NCBI RefSeq assembly: GCF_000212695.1
Contig: NC_015514.1
Coordinates: 186,001 to 250,000, forward strand
DNA length: 64,000 nt
Reading direction: 5' to 3'
Source: Cellulomonas fimi ATCC 484
Lineage (GTDB): Bacteria; Actinomycetota; Actinomycetes; Actinomycetales; Cellulomonadaceae
Of the stretch, positions 32,234 through 41,051 are shown one piece after another. Under the pieces are notes generated by a model, which was given only the letters and a program-made list of their open reading frames with translations, did not search any database and was not told where the DNA came from. Made by a program: the position numbers and the translations under genes. How positions within the stretch are numbered: position 1 is the stretch's first letter; every line of letters begins with the position of its first letter.

Positions 32234-32983
32234 GTGCATCTCCTGTCCACCCTCTTCGGGGACATGCTGAGCCCGGTCGGGGCAGGCGTGCTGCTGCTCG
32301 TCGTCGTCCTCGGCCTGCTGGTCGCGCGCAGGCGGAACGCTGGTCGAGCGGGACGCCCCCCGACGGTCAGCCGCCACGTCTCGTGGGTCGGCCCGCCCTC
32401 CGGGCCCCGCCGCCGCCCCACGTCCGCCGGCCGCGTCCCTGCCACCGTGACCGACGGTGGGGCATCGGGCGCCGATGTCGACTGGCGCGCGCCTGAGGAC
32501 GAGATCAGGGCGGCGCTCCGGCAGCTGAGGGACGACCTCGGGACTGAGCTCTCCGAGCGGGCGACGGTCCGGTCACCTGGACCTCCGGCGAGCGGTCGCG
32601 CCGGCGCGGACTGGGACCCGGACGACGTCTCCGTCGTCCCGCGGACACCCGGCGCTGCGTACGTCTCGTGGAGCCAGGGCCGCCGGAACGTGCAGGTGAA
32701 CGTCAGCGTGGGGGCCCACCGTCTCCGATGGTTGCTCCCGCGCGACGACCAGGCTGTCGCGTCCGTGCGGCAGGTGGTCGAGGCCGCTGTGGCCGGCCGG
32801 GTCCAGGTCGGCGCGCGCGAGGAGGACCACGGTGGCAGGTTGACCCACGCGTGCGGGCGGTACTGCCGGGCCTCGCTCGAGGACGGTCGGCTCGTCGAAG
32901 ACCCCGACCTCTACGCCGCGTGGCGGTCCCGCGGCGCCGTCCGTCCGGTCGAGTGGACGTCGTGGGCCGAGCCGTACGCCTGA
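32234..32983 (+). CDS. Single-pass membrane protein, function unknown
   Basis: About 249 residues from a GTG preceded by GGAG. An N-terminal membrane helix (VGAGVLLLVVVLGLLVARRR) is followed by an Arg/Pro-rich linker and a soluble domain with EIRAALRQLRDDLGTELSER, then VSWSQGRRNVQVNVSVGAHR and HACGRYCRASLEDGRLVEDP. The start is uncertain, and an ATG ten codons further in is possible. No family recognised. Its upstream region is the AbiEii-like scar. Confidence 0.55.
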   Translation: MHLLSTLFGDMLSPVGAGVLLLVVVLGLLVARRRNAGRAGRPPTVSRHVSWVGPPSGPRRRPTSAGRVPATVTDGGASGADVDWRAPEDEIRAALRQLRDDLGTELSERATVRSPGPPASGRAGADWDPDDVSVVPRTPGAAYVSWSQGRRNVQVNVSVGAHRLRWLLPRDDQAVASVRQVVEAAVAGRVQVGAREEDHGGRLTHACGRYCRASLEDGRLVEDPDLYAAWRSRGAVRPVEWTSWAEPYA

Positions 32984-33040
32984 CGCGGGACGACGGGCGG
33001 TAGCGCTCCGGCCGTGCGGGCGTCGGGTTACGGTCGTGGC

Positions 33041-33907
33041 ATGACGCGCGTCGTGGTGACAGGTGGCAGCGGGAAGCTCGGGCGGGCGGTCGTCGCGGAC
33101 CTCGCCGCTCACGGGTACGAGGTCGTGAACGTCGACGTCGCGCCGCCGCCCCCGGGTCAGCCGGCGCTCTTCACGCGCGTCGACCTCACCGACCTCGGGC
33201 AGGTGACCGAGGCGCTGACGGGCATCGACGACCGCTACCAGGGCGTCGACGCCGTCGTGCACCTCGCGGCGATCCCCGCCCCCGGCCTGATCCCCAGCGG
33301 CGCGACGTTCGCGAACAACGTCGTGGCGACGCACCACGTCTTCTCCGCCGCGCGCCGCGCGGGCATCCGGAACGTCGTGTGGGCGTCGAGCGAGACCGTC
33401 CTCGGGCTCCCGTTCGACACCCCGCCGCCGTACGCGCCCGTCGACGAGGAGTACCCGGTCCGCCCGGAGAGCACGTACTCGCTCGGCAAGGCCGTCGAGG
33501 AGGAGATGGCGCGGCACTTCACGCGCTGGGACCCGCAGGCGAAGCTGATCGGCCTGCGGTTCTCCAACGTCATGGTCGACGAGGACTACCGCGAGTTCCC
33601 GCGCTTCACTGCCGAGGGTCGGCGCTGGAACCTGTGGGGCTACATCGACGCGCGCGACGGCGCGCAGGCGGTCCGGCTCGCGCTGGAGAGCGACCTGACG
33701 GGCTTCGAGGCGTTCATCATCGCGGCGCCGGACACGGTTCTCGACGCCCCGTCGGCGGACCTGCTCGCGGAGCACTTCCCGGACGTGCCGCTGGCGCGCC
33801 CCGTCGAGGGCCGCGAGACGCTGCTGTCCATCGACAAGGCCCGCCGCCTGCTGGGGTACGAGCCGACGCACACGTGGCGGTCGCGGCTCCCCGGCGCGCA
33901 GGCCTGA
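33041..33907 (+). CDS. NAD(P)-dependent sugar epimerase/dehydratase
   Basis: A 288-residue extended short-chain dehydrogenase. It has the Rossmann motif VVVTGGSGKLGRAVVADLAA (GxxGxxG), AVVHLAAIPAPGL and the catalytic YSLGK (Tyr-x-x-x-Lys) with SSE upstream. The end VEGRETLLSIDKARRLLGYE is typical of NAD-epimerases. The ATG follows TACGGT by 6 nt, so the mRNA is probably leaderless. Substrate unknown; it stands alone. Confidence 0.9.
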   Translation: MTRVVVTGGSGKLGRAVVADLAAHGYEVVNVDVAPPPPGQPALFTRVDLTDLGQVTEALTGIDDRYQGVDAVVHLAAIPAPGLIPSGATFANNVVATHHVFSAARRAGIRNVVWASSETVLGLPFDTPPPYAPVDEEYPVRPESTYSLGKAVEEEMARHFTRWDPQAKLIGLRFSNVMVDEDYREFPRFTAEGRRWNLWGYIDARDGAQAVRLALESDLTGFEAFIIAAPDTVLDAPSADLLAEHFPDVPLARPVEGRETLLSIDKARRLLGYEPTHTWRSRLPGAQA

Positions 33908-33962
33908 CGCGCGGCGCCGCAGGGCGTCCCCGGGACGCGGGACGGCTGGCAGGATCGGGCCC

Positions 33963-34721
33963 GTGACCCCCGGCGCGCGCGTCCTCGTCGTGGACGACGA
34001 CCTCGGCATCCGGGAGCTGCTCACGTCCGTGCTCGGGTTCTCCGGGTTCGACGTGCAGACCGCGGCGACGGTCGGTGCCGGGCTGACGGCGCTGCGCGCG
34101 TGGCGGCCCGATGTCGTCGTGCTCGACGTGATGCTGCCCGACGCCGACGGGATCGACATGGTGCGCGTCGTCCGGCGGGCCGGCGACCGGACCCCGGTGC
34201 TGTTCCTCAGCGCGCGCGACACGGTGGCCGACCGCGTCGCCGGGCTGACCGTCGGGGGCGACGACTACCTCACCAAGCCGTTCGACATCAGCGAGGTGGT
34301 CGCCCGCGTCGAGGCGGTGCTGCGCCGCGCGCGCACCGACCGCGTGACCGCCGACGCGGGCGACGACGACGTGCTGCGCTACCGCGACCTGCGCGTCGAC
34401 ACCGCCCGCATGACCGCCCGTCGCGGCGACCGGGACCTCGACCTGACCCCGACCGAGTTCCGGCTGCTCGCGGCGCTCGCCGGGGCCGCCGAGCGCGTGC
34501 TGTCCAAGGCGCAGCTCCTCGACCGGGTGTGGGCCTACGACTTCGGCGGCGACGCGTCGGTGGTCGAGAAGCTCGTGTCCCGCCTGCGCCGCAAGGTCGA
34601 CCCCGACGGCGAGGTGCCGCTCGTGCGGACCGTCCGCGGGTTCGGGTACACGCTGCGCGCCGACGCCCCGGACGCGGGTGCACGCACGGCCGCCGAGCGC
34701 GACGGGCTGCCGGGCGCGTGA
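33963..34721 (+). CDS. OmpR-type response regulator
   Basis: A 252-residue protein. The receiver domain has the acidic pocket VVDDD and phospho-acceptor Asp55 in DVVVLDVMLPDADG. Ser/Thr and Lys are in LFLSARD and DDYLTKPFD. The C-terminal winged helix ends VRTVRGFGYTLRA. The GTG start has no strong ribosome site. Its stop overlaps the kinase start in GTGA. Probably controls the operon that follows. Confidence 0.95.
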   Translation: MTPGARVLVVDDDLGIRELLTSVLGFSGFDVQTAATVGAGLTALRAWRPDVVVLDVMLPDADGIDMVRVVRRAGDRTPVLFLSARDTVADRVAGLTVGGDDYLTKPFDISEVVARVEAVLRRARTDRVTADAGDDDVLRYRDLRVDTARMTARRGDRDLDLTPTEFRLLAALAGAAERVLSKAQLLDRVWAYDFGGDASVVEKLVSRLRRKVDPDGEVPLVRTVRGFGYTLRADAPDAGARTAAERDGLPGA

Positions 34722-36259
34722 CGACGCGCCGGCCGCGGTCGATCCGGGGGCGCGTCGTCGCGGCCGTCACCGCGGTGGTCCTCGTAGGTCTGCTCGGCGC
34801 GGGGCTGGCCAGCGTCGTCGCGCTGCGCGACTACCTGCTCGACCGCACGGACGACCGCCTGCGCGAGGCGGCGCAGACCGTCTCGTCGGCGCTGGCCGTC
34901 CGCGGGCCGACGGTCGTGCGCGAGCCGCGGCTGCGGCTCGTCGTCGAGGGCGCCGCGACCGACGTGGCGGTGCACCTCGTCTCGGAGGGCCGCGTGGTCG
35001 AGACGATCGCCACCGGCGGGGTCGCCGTGCCCCGGCTCGAGGCGGCGGCGGTCGACGCGCTGCACGAAGCCCCGGGCTGGCTCCCGGGCGGCACCCGGCG
35101 CGCGTACGCGACGGACACCCCGGGCCTCACGGTCGAGTCCGTCGACGGTGACCGGGTCGCGGTCGACACCGTGGTGCTCGTCGCGGACACCGCGGACGAC
35201 CAGCGGACGGTCGCGCGCCTGGTCGGCATCGAGGCCGCGGCCGGGGCGCTTGCGGCCGGCGGGACGCTGATGCTCGCGTGGTGGACCGTCGGGGTCGGCC
35301 TCGCGCCCCTGCGCCGCATGGCCCGCTCCGCGGAGCGGATCGCTGCGGGGGACCGGTCGGAGCGGCTGCCGCGCGAGCCGCTCGCGGAGACCCGCGCGCT
35401 CGCGGCCGCGCTCGACGACGCACTCGCGGAGCGGGAGCGCGCCGAACGCCGCATGCGGGAGTTCACCGCCGACGCCGCGCACGAGCTGCGCACGCCGCTG
35501 ACCAGCGTGCACGGCTGGGCGGACCTCTACCTGCAGGGCGGGCTCGCGGGCGACGCGCTCGACCGCGCCATGGAGCGCGTGGTGCGCGAGACGACCCGCA
35601 TGCGGCACCTCGTCGACCAGCTCGCGCTGCTCGCCCGGCTCGACGCCGACGTGCCGCTCGCGCGCGACGACGTCGACCTGCGCGCGCTCGTCGACGACGT
35701 CGTGACCGACCTCGACGTGCTCGCCCCCGACCGCGAGGTCCGCTGGGGCCGGCCGTCCGCACCCGTCGTCGTCGTGGGGGACCGCGAACGACTCGTCCAG
35801 GTGGTGCAGAACCTCGTCGGCAACGTCCTGCGGCACACCCCGTCGAGCGCCGGCCTGACCGTGCGGCTCGACGTCCGGGACGGCGGCCCGGGCGCCGGCA
35901 CGGCCGGCGGGTCGGCCAGCGGCGCCGGCGACACGTCGGACAGCGACCCGGGCGGCGGGCGCACGGTGCGCAACCGACCGACGGCACGGACTGCGGTGCT
36001 CGTCGTCGCCGACGACGGACCGGGCGTCCCGCCCGACCTCGCGCCGCGCGTGTTCGAGCGGTTCGTGCGGGAGGCACGGGACACGTCGGGCGCCTCGTCG
36101 GCGGGTGCCGACACCTCCGACGGGGGAGCGTTGCGCGAGGGCTCCGGGCTCGGCCTCGCGATCGTCGCGGCCGTCGTCCGCGCGCACGACGGCACCGTCC
36201 GGCTCGACTCGGCCCCGGGTGCGGGGACGACGGTCACGGTCGAGCTGCCGACCCGCTGA
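34718..36259 (+). CDS. Sensor histidine kinase
   Basis: A 513-residue membrane kinase. Helix 1 is at about 12-35, an extracytoplasmic sensor domain at 36-170, and helix 2 at about 172-195. Then come HAMP (LAPLRRMARSAERIAAGD), the dimerisation/phospho-acceptor H-box REFTADAAHELRTPLT (His255), N-box LVGNVLRH, G1 ADDGPGVPPDL and G2 GSGLGLAIVAAVV. A Gly/Ser-rich insert (GTAGGSASGAGDTSDSD) lies between N- and G-boxes. It is coupled to the response regulator by GTGA. The stimulus is unknown. Confidence 0.95.
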   Translation: MTTRRPRSIRGRVVAAVTAVVLVGLLGAGLASVVALRDYLLDRTDDRLREAAQTVSSALAVRGPTVVREPRLRLVVEGAATDVAVHLVSEGRVVETIATGGVAVPRLEAAAVDALHEAPGWLPGGTRRAYATDTPGLTVESVDGDRVAVDTVVLVADTADDQRTVARLVGIEAAAGALAAGGTLMLAWWTVGVGLAPLRRMARSAERIAAGDRSERLPREPLAETRALAAALDDALAERERAERRMREFTADAAHELRTPLTSVHGWADLYLQGGLAGDALDRAMERVVRETTRMRHLVDQLALLARLDADVPLARDDVDLRALVDDVVTDLDVLAPDREVRWGRPSAPVVVVGDRERLVQVVQNLVGNVLRHTPSSAGLTVRLDVRDGGPGAGTAGGSASGAGDTSDSDPGGGRTVRNRPTARTAVLVVADDGPGVPPDLAPRVFERFVREARDTSGASSAGADTSDGGALREGSGLGLAIVAAVVRAHDGTVRLDSAPGAGTTVTVELPTR

Positions 36260-36400
36260 CGCACCGCGGTCGTCGCGGCCGCACCCGCTGCACGGGCGTC
36301 GGTGGCGGGATGTCAGCCTGCCGTCAGGTGCGTGGGAGGAGGCCCGCAGGAACGGCTGGTGACGTGGTGCTCGTCCCGTTCCCGGCCGGCAGGCGAGCGC

Positions 36401-37144
36401 ATGAGTCCCCACGTCCCACGACTCCGACGGCACCGGCGTGTGCTCCTCGGCGGAGCCGTCGCCGCCGTCGTCGTGCTGCTGCTCGTCGTGGCCGACACGG
36501 TGGTGCGCGCACAGGTCGACCACCGCCTCACGGCACGTGCCGCGTGCGCGCTCGACGGCCGGGGCGTGCGCGACGTGCGGGTCACCGTCGGCGGGGGACC
36601 CGCGCTCGTGACGCTCCTGACCCGCCGCGCGGAGCGGGTCGAGGTCGCCGCGGTGCTGCCGTTCTCCGTGCTCGGCGACCGGGCGTGGTCCCCGGGGGAC
36701 GGGTCCGGGGCGGCCCTGGGCGACGTGTCGTGGTCCGCGCAGGACGGGCTGCTCGTCGCGACCACCGAGCTCCGGCGGCGGGTACGCACCGTCCCGCTCG
36801 CGGTCGCGCTCCAGGTCGACGCCGACGACGGCGACCTGCTCGTGACGCCGCAGACCGTCGAGGTCGCGGGCCTGCGGCTCCCCGCCGACCGTGCGGCGCA
36901 GCTCCTGCCCGCCTCGTCGGGGGACCTGCTCGTGCCGCGGCGTGTCGACGTACAGCAGCTCCTGCCCGACCCCGACCACGACGGCGACGGGTCGGGGTGG
37001 GCCGGTGCGCTCGCGACGGCACGCCTGACCTCCGTGGCGGTGCAGGACGACGGCCTCGCGTTCTCGCTCGTCACCCAGGACGTCGCCGCCCCGGCCGCGT
37101 CCGCCTCTACCGCTCCCGACCGGAAGGCCTCGTCGTGCCCGTGA
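36401..37144 (+). CDS. DUF2993/LmeA-like lipid-binding membrane-anchored protein
   Basis: A 247-residue protein with an N-terminal anchor (RVLLGGAVAAVVVLLLVVAD) and a soluble domain whose start, ADTVVRAQVDHRLTARAACA then VRDVRVTVGGGPALVTLLT, fits the DUF2993 (LmeA) family of periplasmic phospholipid-binding proteins. The end VQDDGLAFSLVTQDVAAP also fits. It overlaps the MMPL gene by 10 bp and follows the two-component genes by about 140 bp, so it is probably in the same regulon. A link with lipid transport is plausible. Confidence 0.75.
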   Translation: MSPHVPRLRRHRRVLLGGAVAAVVVLLLVVADTVVRAQVDHRLTARAACALDGRGVRDVRVTVGGGPALVTLLTRRAERVEVAAVLPFSVLGDRAWSPGDGSGAALGDVSWSAQDGLLVATTELRRRVRTVPLAVALQVDADDGDLLVTPQTVEVAGLRLPADRAAQLLPASSGDLLVPRRVDVQQLLPDPDHDGDGSGWAGALATARLTSVAVQDDGLAFSLVTQDVAAPAASASTAPDRKASSCP

Positions 37145-39513
37145 TCGCCCTCGCCCGCTTCAGCGCCCGTCACCGCTGGCTCGTCCTCGCCGCCTGGACG
37201 CTGGTCGCCGTCGCGCTGCTGGCCGCGAGCCGCGTGCTCGGCCCGTCGCTCGCCGACGACGTGTCGGTGCCCGGCAGCGACAGCGCGCAGGCGACAGCCG
37301 TCGCCGAGACGGTCGCCGCCGGTTCGGACCAGCCCGCTGAGGACCAGCCCGCCGCGGACCAGCCCGCCGCGGACGAGCCCGCCGCGGACGAGGCCGCCTC
37401 CGACCGACCCGCGGCGGGCGACTCCGACGTCGTCGCGTCGAGCGTCCTCGTCGCGAGCACCGACCCGGTCGCGGGCCACCAGCAGGCTGTCGACGACCTG
37501 GCAGCGGCGCTGCGTGCCGTCGACGGCGTCGAGGAGGTCACCGGCCCGACCCCGGCGACTCCGCCCGAGGCGGGCGCAGGGCGACCCGCGGGTGCGACGG
37601 CGGTCGGCGCGGACACGCGGGCCGTGACGCTGCGGGTCCGCAGCACCGAGGACGTCGACCGGGACGCGCTGGCGGACGCGGTCGACGAGGCGCGCGCCGA
37701 CGGGCTCGACGTCGGGGTCGGCTACCCGCTGCTGCGCGACCTGGAGCCGGGGATGGAGTCGCGGACCAGCGAGGTCGTCGGGATCGTCGCCGCCGTGGTG
37801 ATCCTGCTCGTCGCGCTGGGCTCGGCGCTCGCGATGGGCGTGCCGGTCGTGAGCGCGCTGGTCGGGGTCGCGGCGGGCCTCGGCACGCTGCAGCTGCTCG
37901 GGCAGGCGGTCTCCGTCCCGACGGTGGTGCCGACGCTCGCGACGATGATCGGGCTCGGCGTGGGTATCGACTACGCGCTGTTCCAGGTGGTGCGGCACCG
38001 CGACGCGCTGCGCGGCACGCCCGACCGGGTCGAGGCGGCGGCCGTCACGGCGGCGACGTCGGGCTCGGCGGTCGCGTTCGCGGGGGTCACGGTCGCGGTC
38101 GCGATCTCTGCGCTCGCGGTCACGGGCGTCGACTTCATGTCGTGGCTGGGGTTCGGCACGGCTGTCGTCGTGGCGGTGGTGCTGCTGTGCGCGCTGACGT
38201 TCACGCCCGCGCTCCTGGCGGCGGCCGGTCCGGGCGTGGTGCGTCGCCGTGACCGCGCGGCGCTCCGTGCCCACCGGTCCCGCGCGAGGGCTGCGGCCGT
38301 GGCCGTCGAGGGACGCGCCGGTTCCGCGCCGTCTCTGGGGGGCGGGACGCCGTCCGACGGCAGCGGCAGCGGCCCGGTCCCGCCCGGCGACGGCCGGACC
38401 CACCAGGCGCCGCCGGACGACGGCACCGCGCTCGACGCGTCGCGCTGGTCGGCATTCGCCCGCCTCGTCACGCGCCGCCCGTGGTGGTCGGTCGTCGCGG
38501 GCCTGCTCGTTCTTGGCGTGCTCGCCGCGCCGGCCGCGACCATGGAGCTCGGTCAGAGCAGCGACGGCGACCGCCCGGTCGGCTCCGAGCGCCGCACGAC
38601 GTACGACCTGACCTCGGCGCACCTCGGCGAGGGTGCCAACGCGACGCTGCTGGTCGCGGTCGCGCTGGACCCGGCCGCGACCGCCCCGGACGACCCGCGT
38701 CTCACGGCGGTCGCCACCCAGGCGCGCGACGTCGACGGCGTCGTCGCGGTCGCCCCGCCGCAGCTCGCCGCCGACGGCACCGCGGCGACGCTGCGTCTCA
38801 CGCCCGAGGCGGGCCCGGCGGACGGTGCGACGGCGCAGGTCGTCGAGGAGCTGCGCGCGCTGCCCGGGGCCGAGGGGGCGGACGTGCACGTCGGCGGGCA
38901 GACGGCGGTGCGCCTCGACCTCTCGGACCGGATCTCCGAACGCCTGCCCTGGCTCATCGCGGCGGCCGTGGGTCTCGCCGCGCTGCTGCTCGTCGTGGCG
39001 TTCCGCTCGCTCGTCCTGCCGCTCAAGGCGGCGCTCATGGACCTGCTGTCGGTCGTCGCGGCCTACGGGGTGGTGACGGCGGTGTTCTCGTGGGGGTGGG
39101 GCGCGACGCTGCTGGGCCTCGACGGGCCGGTCGCGATCGACGCGTACGTGCCGATGATGCTGTTCGCGGTGCTGTTCGGGCTGTCGATGGACTACGAGGT
39201 GTTCCTGCTGTCGTCGGTCCGGGAGCACTGGCACGCGACGGGCGACGCGGACCTCGCGATCCACCGCGGGCTTGCCTCGACGGGCCGCGTCATCACGGCG
39301 GCGGCGGCGATCATGCTCGCGGTGTTCGGCTCGTTCGTACGCGTCGACGACCCGACGATCAAGGTCTTCGGGGTCGGCCTCGCGGTGGCGGTGGCCGTCG
39401 ACGCGACGCTCGTGCGGTGCGTGCTCGGGCCTGCCGTCATGGCGCTGACGGGCCGGTGGAGCTGGTGGCTGCCGCGGCGGCTCGACCGGGTCCTGCCGCA
39501 CGTCAGCCTCTGA
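37135..39513 (+). CDS. MMPL/RND-family transporter
   Basis: A 792-residue RND-type membrane protein with two halves of six helices. Marks are RHRWLVLAAWTLVAVALLAA at the N-terminus, GLGVGIDYALFQVVRHRDAL and GLSMDYEVFLLSSVREHWHA (the GxxxDY pair of MMPL), and a C-terminal HVSL. The first extracytoplasmic loop carries a short tandem repeat (DQPAADQPAADEPAADEA). The GTG at 37135 follows GGAAGG; another GTG two codons later is possible. Probably exports lipids or other hydrophobic molecules. It is the last gene of the two-component operon. Confidence 0.92.
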   Translation: MPVIALARFSARHRWLVLAAWTLVAVALLAASRVLGPSLADDVSVPGSDSAQATAVAETVAAGSDQPAEDQPAADQPAADEPAADEAASDRPAAGDSDVVASSVLVASTDPVAGHQQAVDDLAAALRAVDGVEEVTGPTPATPPEAGAGRPAGATAVGADTRAVTLRVRSTEDVDRDALADAVDEARADGLDVGVGYPLLRDLEPGMESRTSEVVGIVAAVVILLVALGSALAMGVPVVSALVGVAAGLGTLQLLGQAVSVPTVVPTLATMIGLGVGIDYALFQVVRHRDALRGTPDRVEAAAVTAATSGSAVAFAGVTVAVAISALAVTGVDFMSWLGFGTAVVVAVVLLCALTFTPALLAAAGPGVVRRRDRAALRAHRSRARAAAVAVEGRAGSAPSLGGGTPSDGSGSGPVPPGDGRTHQAPPDDGTALDASRWSAFARLVTRRPWWSVVAGLLVLGVLAAPAATMELGQSSDGDRPVGSERRTTYDLTSAHLGEGANATLLVAVALDPAATAPDDPRLTAVATQARDVDGVVAVAPPQLAADGTAATLRLTPEAGPADGATAQVVEELRALPGAEGADVHVGGQTAVRLDLSDRISERLPWLIAAAVGLAALLLVVAFRSLVLPLKAALMDLLSVVAAYGVVTAVFSWGWGATLLGLDGPVAIDAYVPMMLFAVLFGLSMDYEVFLLSSVREHWHATGDADLAIHRGLASTGRVITAAAAIMLAVFGSFVRVDDPTIKVFGVGLAVAVAVDATLVRCVLGPAVMALTGRWSWWLPRRLDRVLPHVSL

Positions 39514-39552
39514 GGGCCGACGGTCGTGGAGGAGCCGCCGCGGACGCCGACG

Positions 39553-40818
39553 TCAGCCCACCGGGGCGGGTGCGGGCGACGCCGCGGGCGCGGGGGAGGT
39601 CGGGGTCGCGGTGTACGCCATGCGGCGCCCGTAGGTGAGGCGCCGCAGCAGCACCTCGAACGGCCCGCGTCGCCCGGCGCGGTCGAGCGCGACGGCGACG
39701 GCGACCGTCGTCAGCCACACCCCGATCGCCAGCAGCGCCGCCTGCGCGGTGCCGATGCGGCCGCCGAGGCCGAGGCCCCACGCGCTGAGCAGCGGCGCGA
39801 ACATCACGGACTGCAGCAGGTAGCTGGTGAGCGAGCGCTCGCCGACGGCCGTGACCGCGCGCACCGCCGGGTGGTCACGCCGGTCGTGCCACACCGCGGC
39901 GAGCCAGCCGAACAGGCACACGTACCCGAGCCCCATGACGACACCGGAGGCGATGTGCACGATCTCGAGCACGCCGCCGAGCCGGTCGGTCGGCTCCCAC
40001 AGGTGCCCGACGGCCAGCGCCCACGGCAGGTTCGCGAAGACGTTGACGACGACCGCGACGACGGCGACCTGCCCGAGCCGCCGACGGTGGTCCCACGGCC
40101 GGGTCAGCCAGCCCGCGCGGGCCAGCAGGATGCCGAGCACGACCTGCGGCACGAAGAACAGCAGCGCGACGGCGAGCACGACGGTGAACCCGGACGACAT
40201 GAGCCGCTCGCCCATCGACGCGACGTAGCCCTGCGCGGGCTCACCCCCGAGCGCGAGGCCGTCCTCGAACAGCAGCAGGACCGCGAGCCCGGCGGCCGTC
40301 GACAGCACGGTGCCGGCCGCGAACCAGATCCACAGCGTCACGCGCGAGCGGTGCAGGAACGCCAGGGCGATCAGGCCGGTCACGCCGTAGGGGGCGAGGA
40401 TGTCGCCGCCGAACAGCAGCGCGGAGTGCACGAGCCCGAACGCGAGCAGCCACCAGCTGCGCCGCGCGAGCACCCGCCGCACGCCCTTCCGTTCCGCACC
40501 GCGGGCGGCGAGCCGCGAGGCCATCGTCGCCAGGCCGAACCCGTAGAGGATCGCGAACATGGGCCGGGAGCGGTCGTCGACGAAGAACGCCGTCAGTCCG
40601 TCGACGAGGTGGTCCACGTCCGACCCACCCGCGGGCCGCGCACCGACGGCGTCGCTGTCGCCCGTCGACCACAGGTAGCCCCAGACGTTCGCGAGGGCGA
40701 TGAACAGCAGGAGCATCCCGCGCGCCAGGTCGGGCGCGAGCGAGCGTCGGTCGGGCGCCGGTGCGGCGGCGGGTGGCGGCGGTGCGGTCAGGGTGCCGAT
40801 CGGCTGGTCGGACGTCAT
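39553..40818 (-). CDS. DUF418-family membrane protein
   Basis: A 421-residue protein with about eight to ten membrane helices. The DUF418 pattern is evident: LAPDLARGMLLLFIALANVW at the start, RSRPMFAILYGFGLATMASR, and the C-terminal GERSLTSYLLQSVMFAPLLS then GPFEVLLRRLTYG. Ends are Pro/Ala-rich. TAGGTT lies 7 nt upstream of the ATG, suggesting a leaderless transcript. Function in the family is not established. Confidence 0.9.
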   Translation of the reverse strand: MTSDQPIGTLTAPPPPAAAPAPDRRSLAPDLARGMLLLFIALANVWGYLWSTGDSDAVGARPAGGSDVDHLVDGLTAFFVDDRSRPMFAILYGFGLATMASRLAARGAERKGVRRVLARRSWWLLAFGLVHSALLFGGDILAPYGVTGLIALAFLHRSRVTLWIWFAAGTVLSTAAGLAVLLLFEDGLALGGEPAQGYVASMGERLMSSGFTVVLAVALLFFVPQVVLGILLARAGWLTRPWDHRRRLGQVAVVAVVVNVFANLPWALAVGHLWEPTDRLGGVLEIVHIASGVVMGLGYVCLFGWLAAVWHDRRDHPAVRAVTAVGERSLTSYLLQSVMFAPLLSAWGLGLGGRIGTAQAALLAIGVWLTTVAVAVALDRAGRRGPFEVLLRRLTYGRRMAYTATPTSPAPAASPAPAPVG

Positions 40819-41051
40819 GCCCCCGAACCTAGGGAGCCCCCGACCTGCCGGGACATCCGGTATCCCCCCGGATGTCCCCTCAGGGTCGCCCCCGGGTCCG
40901 GCCCCCCGGACGGTGGACGCGACGGTCCGTCGTCCGGGGGACGTCCCGCGCCGCAGGTATCAGCCACCCTGCGCACAGCCCCTCCTCTCACGTGCGGCAG
41001 CGCCGCGCCGTGCCCGCCCGGCAGTCCGCCACCGTCCTCAGGAGCACCGAC

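Noticed and set aside
34535..36979. Very long open frames antisense to the kinase and MMPL genes
   Set aside because: They are His/Arg/Pro-rich shadow frames created by the GC3 bias of the genes on the other strand. They have no motifs and no ribosome sites.
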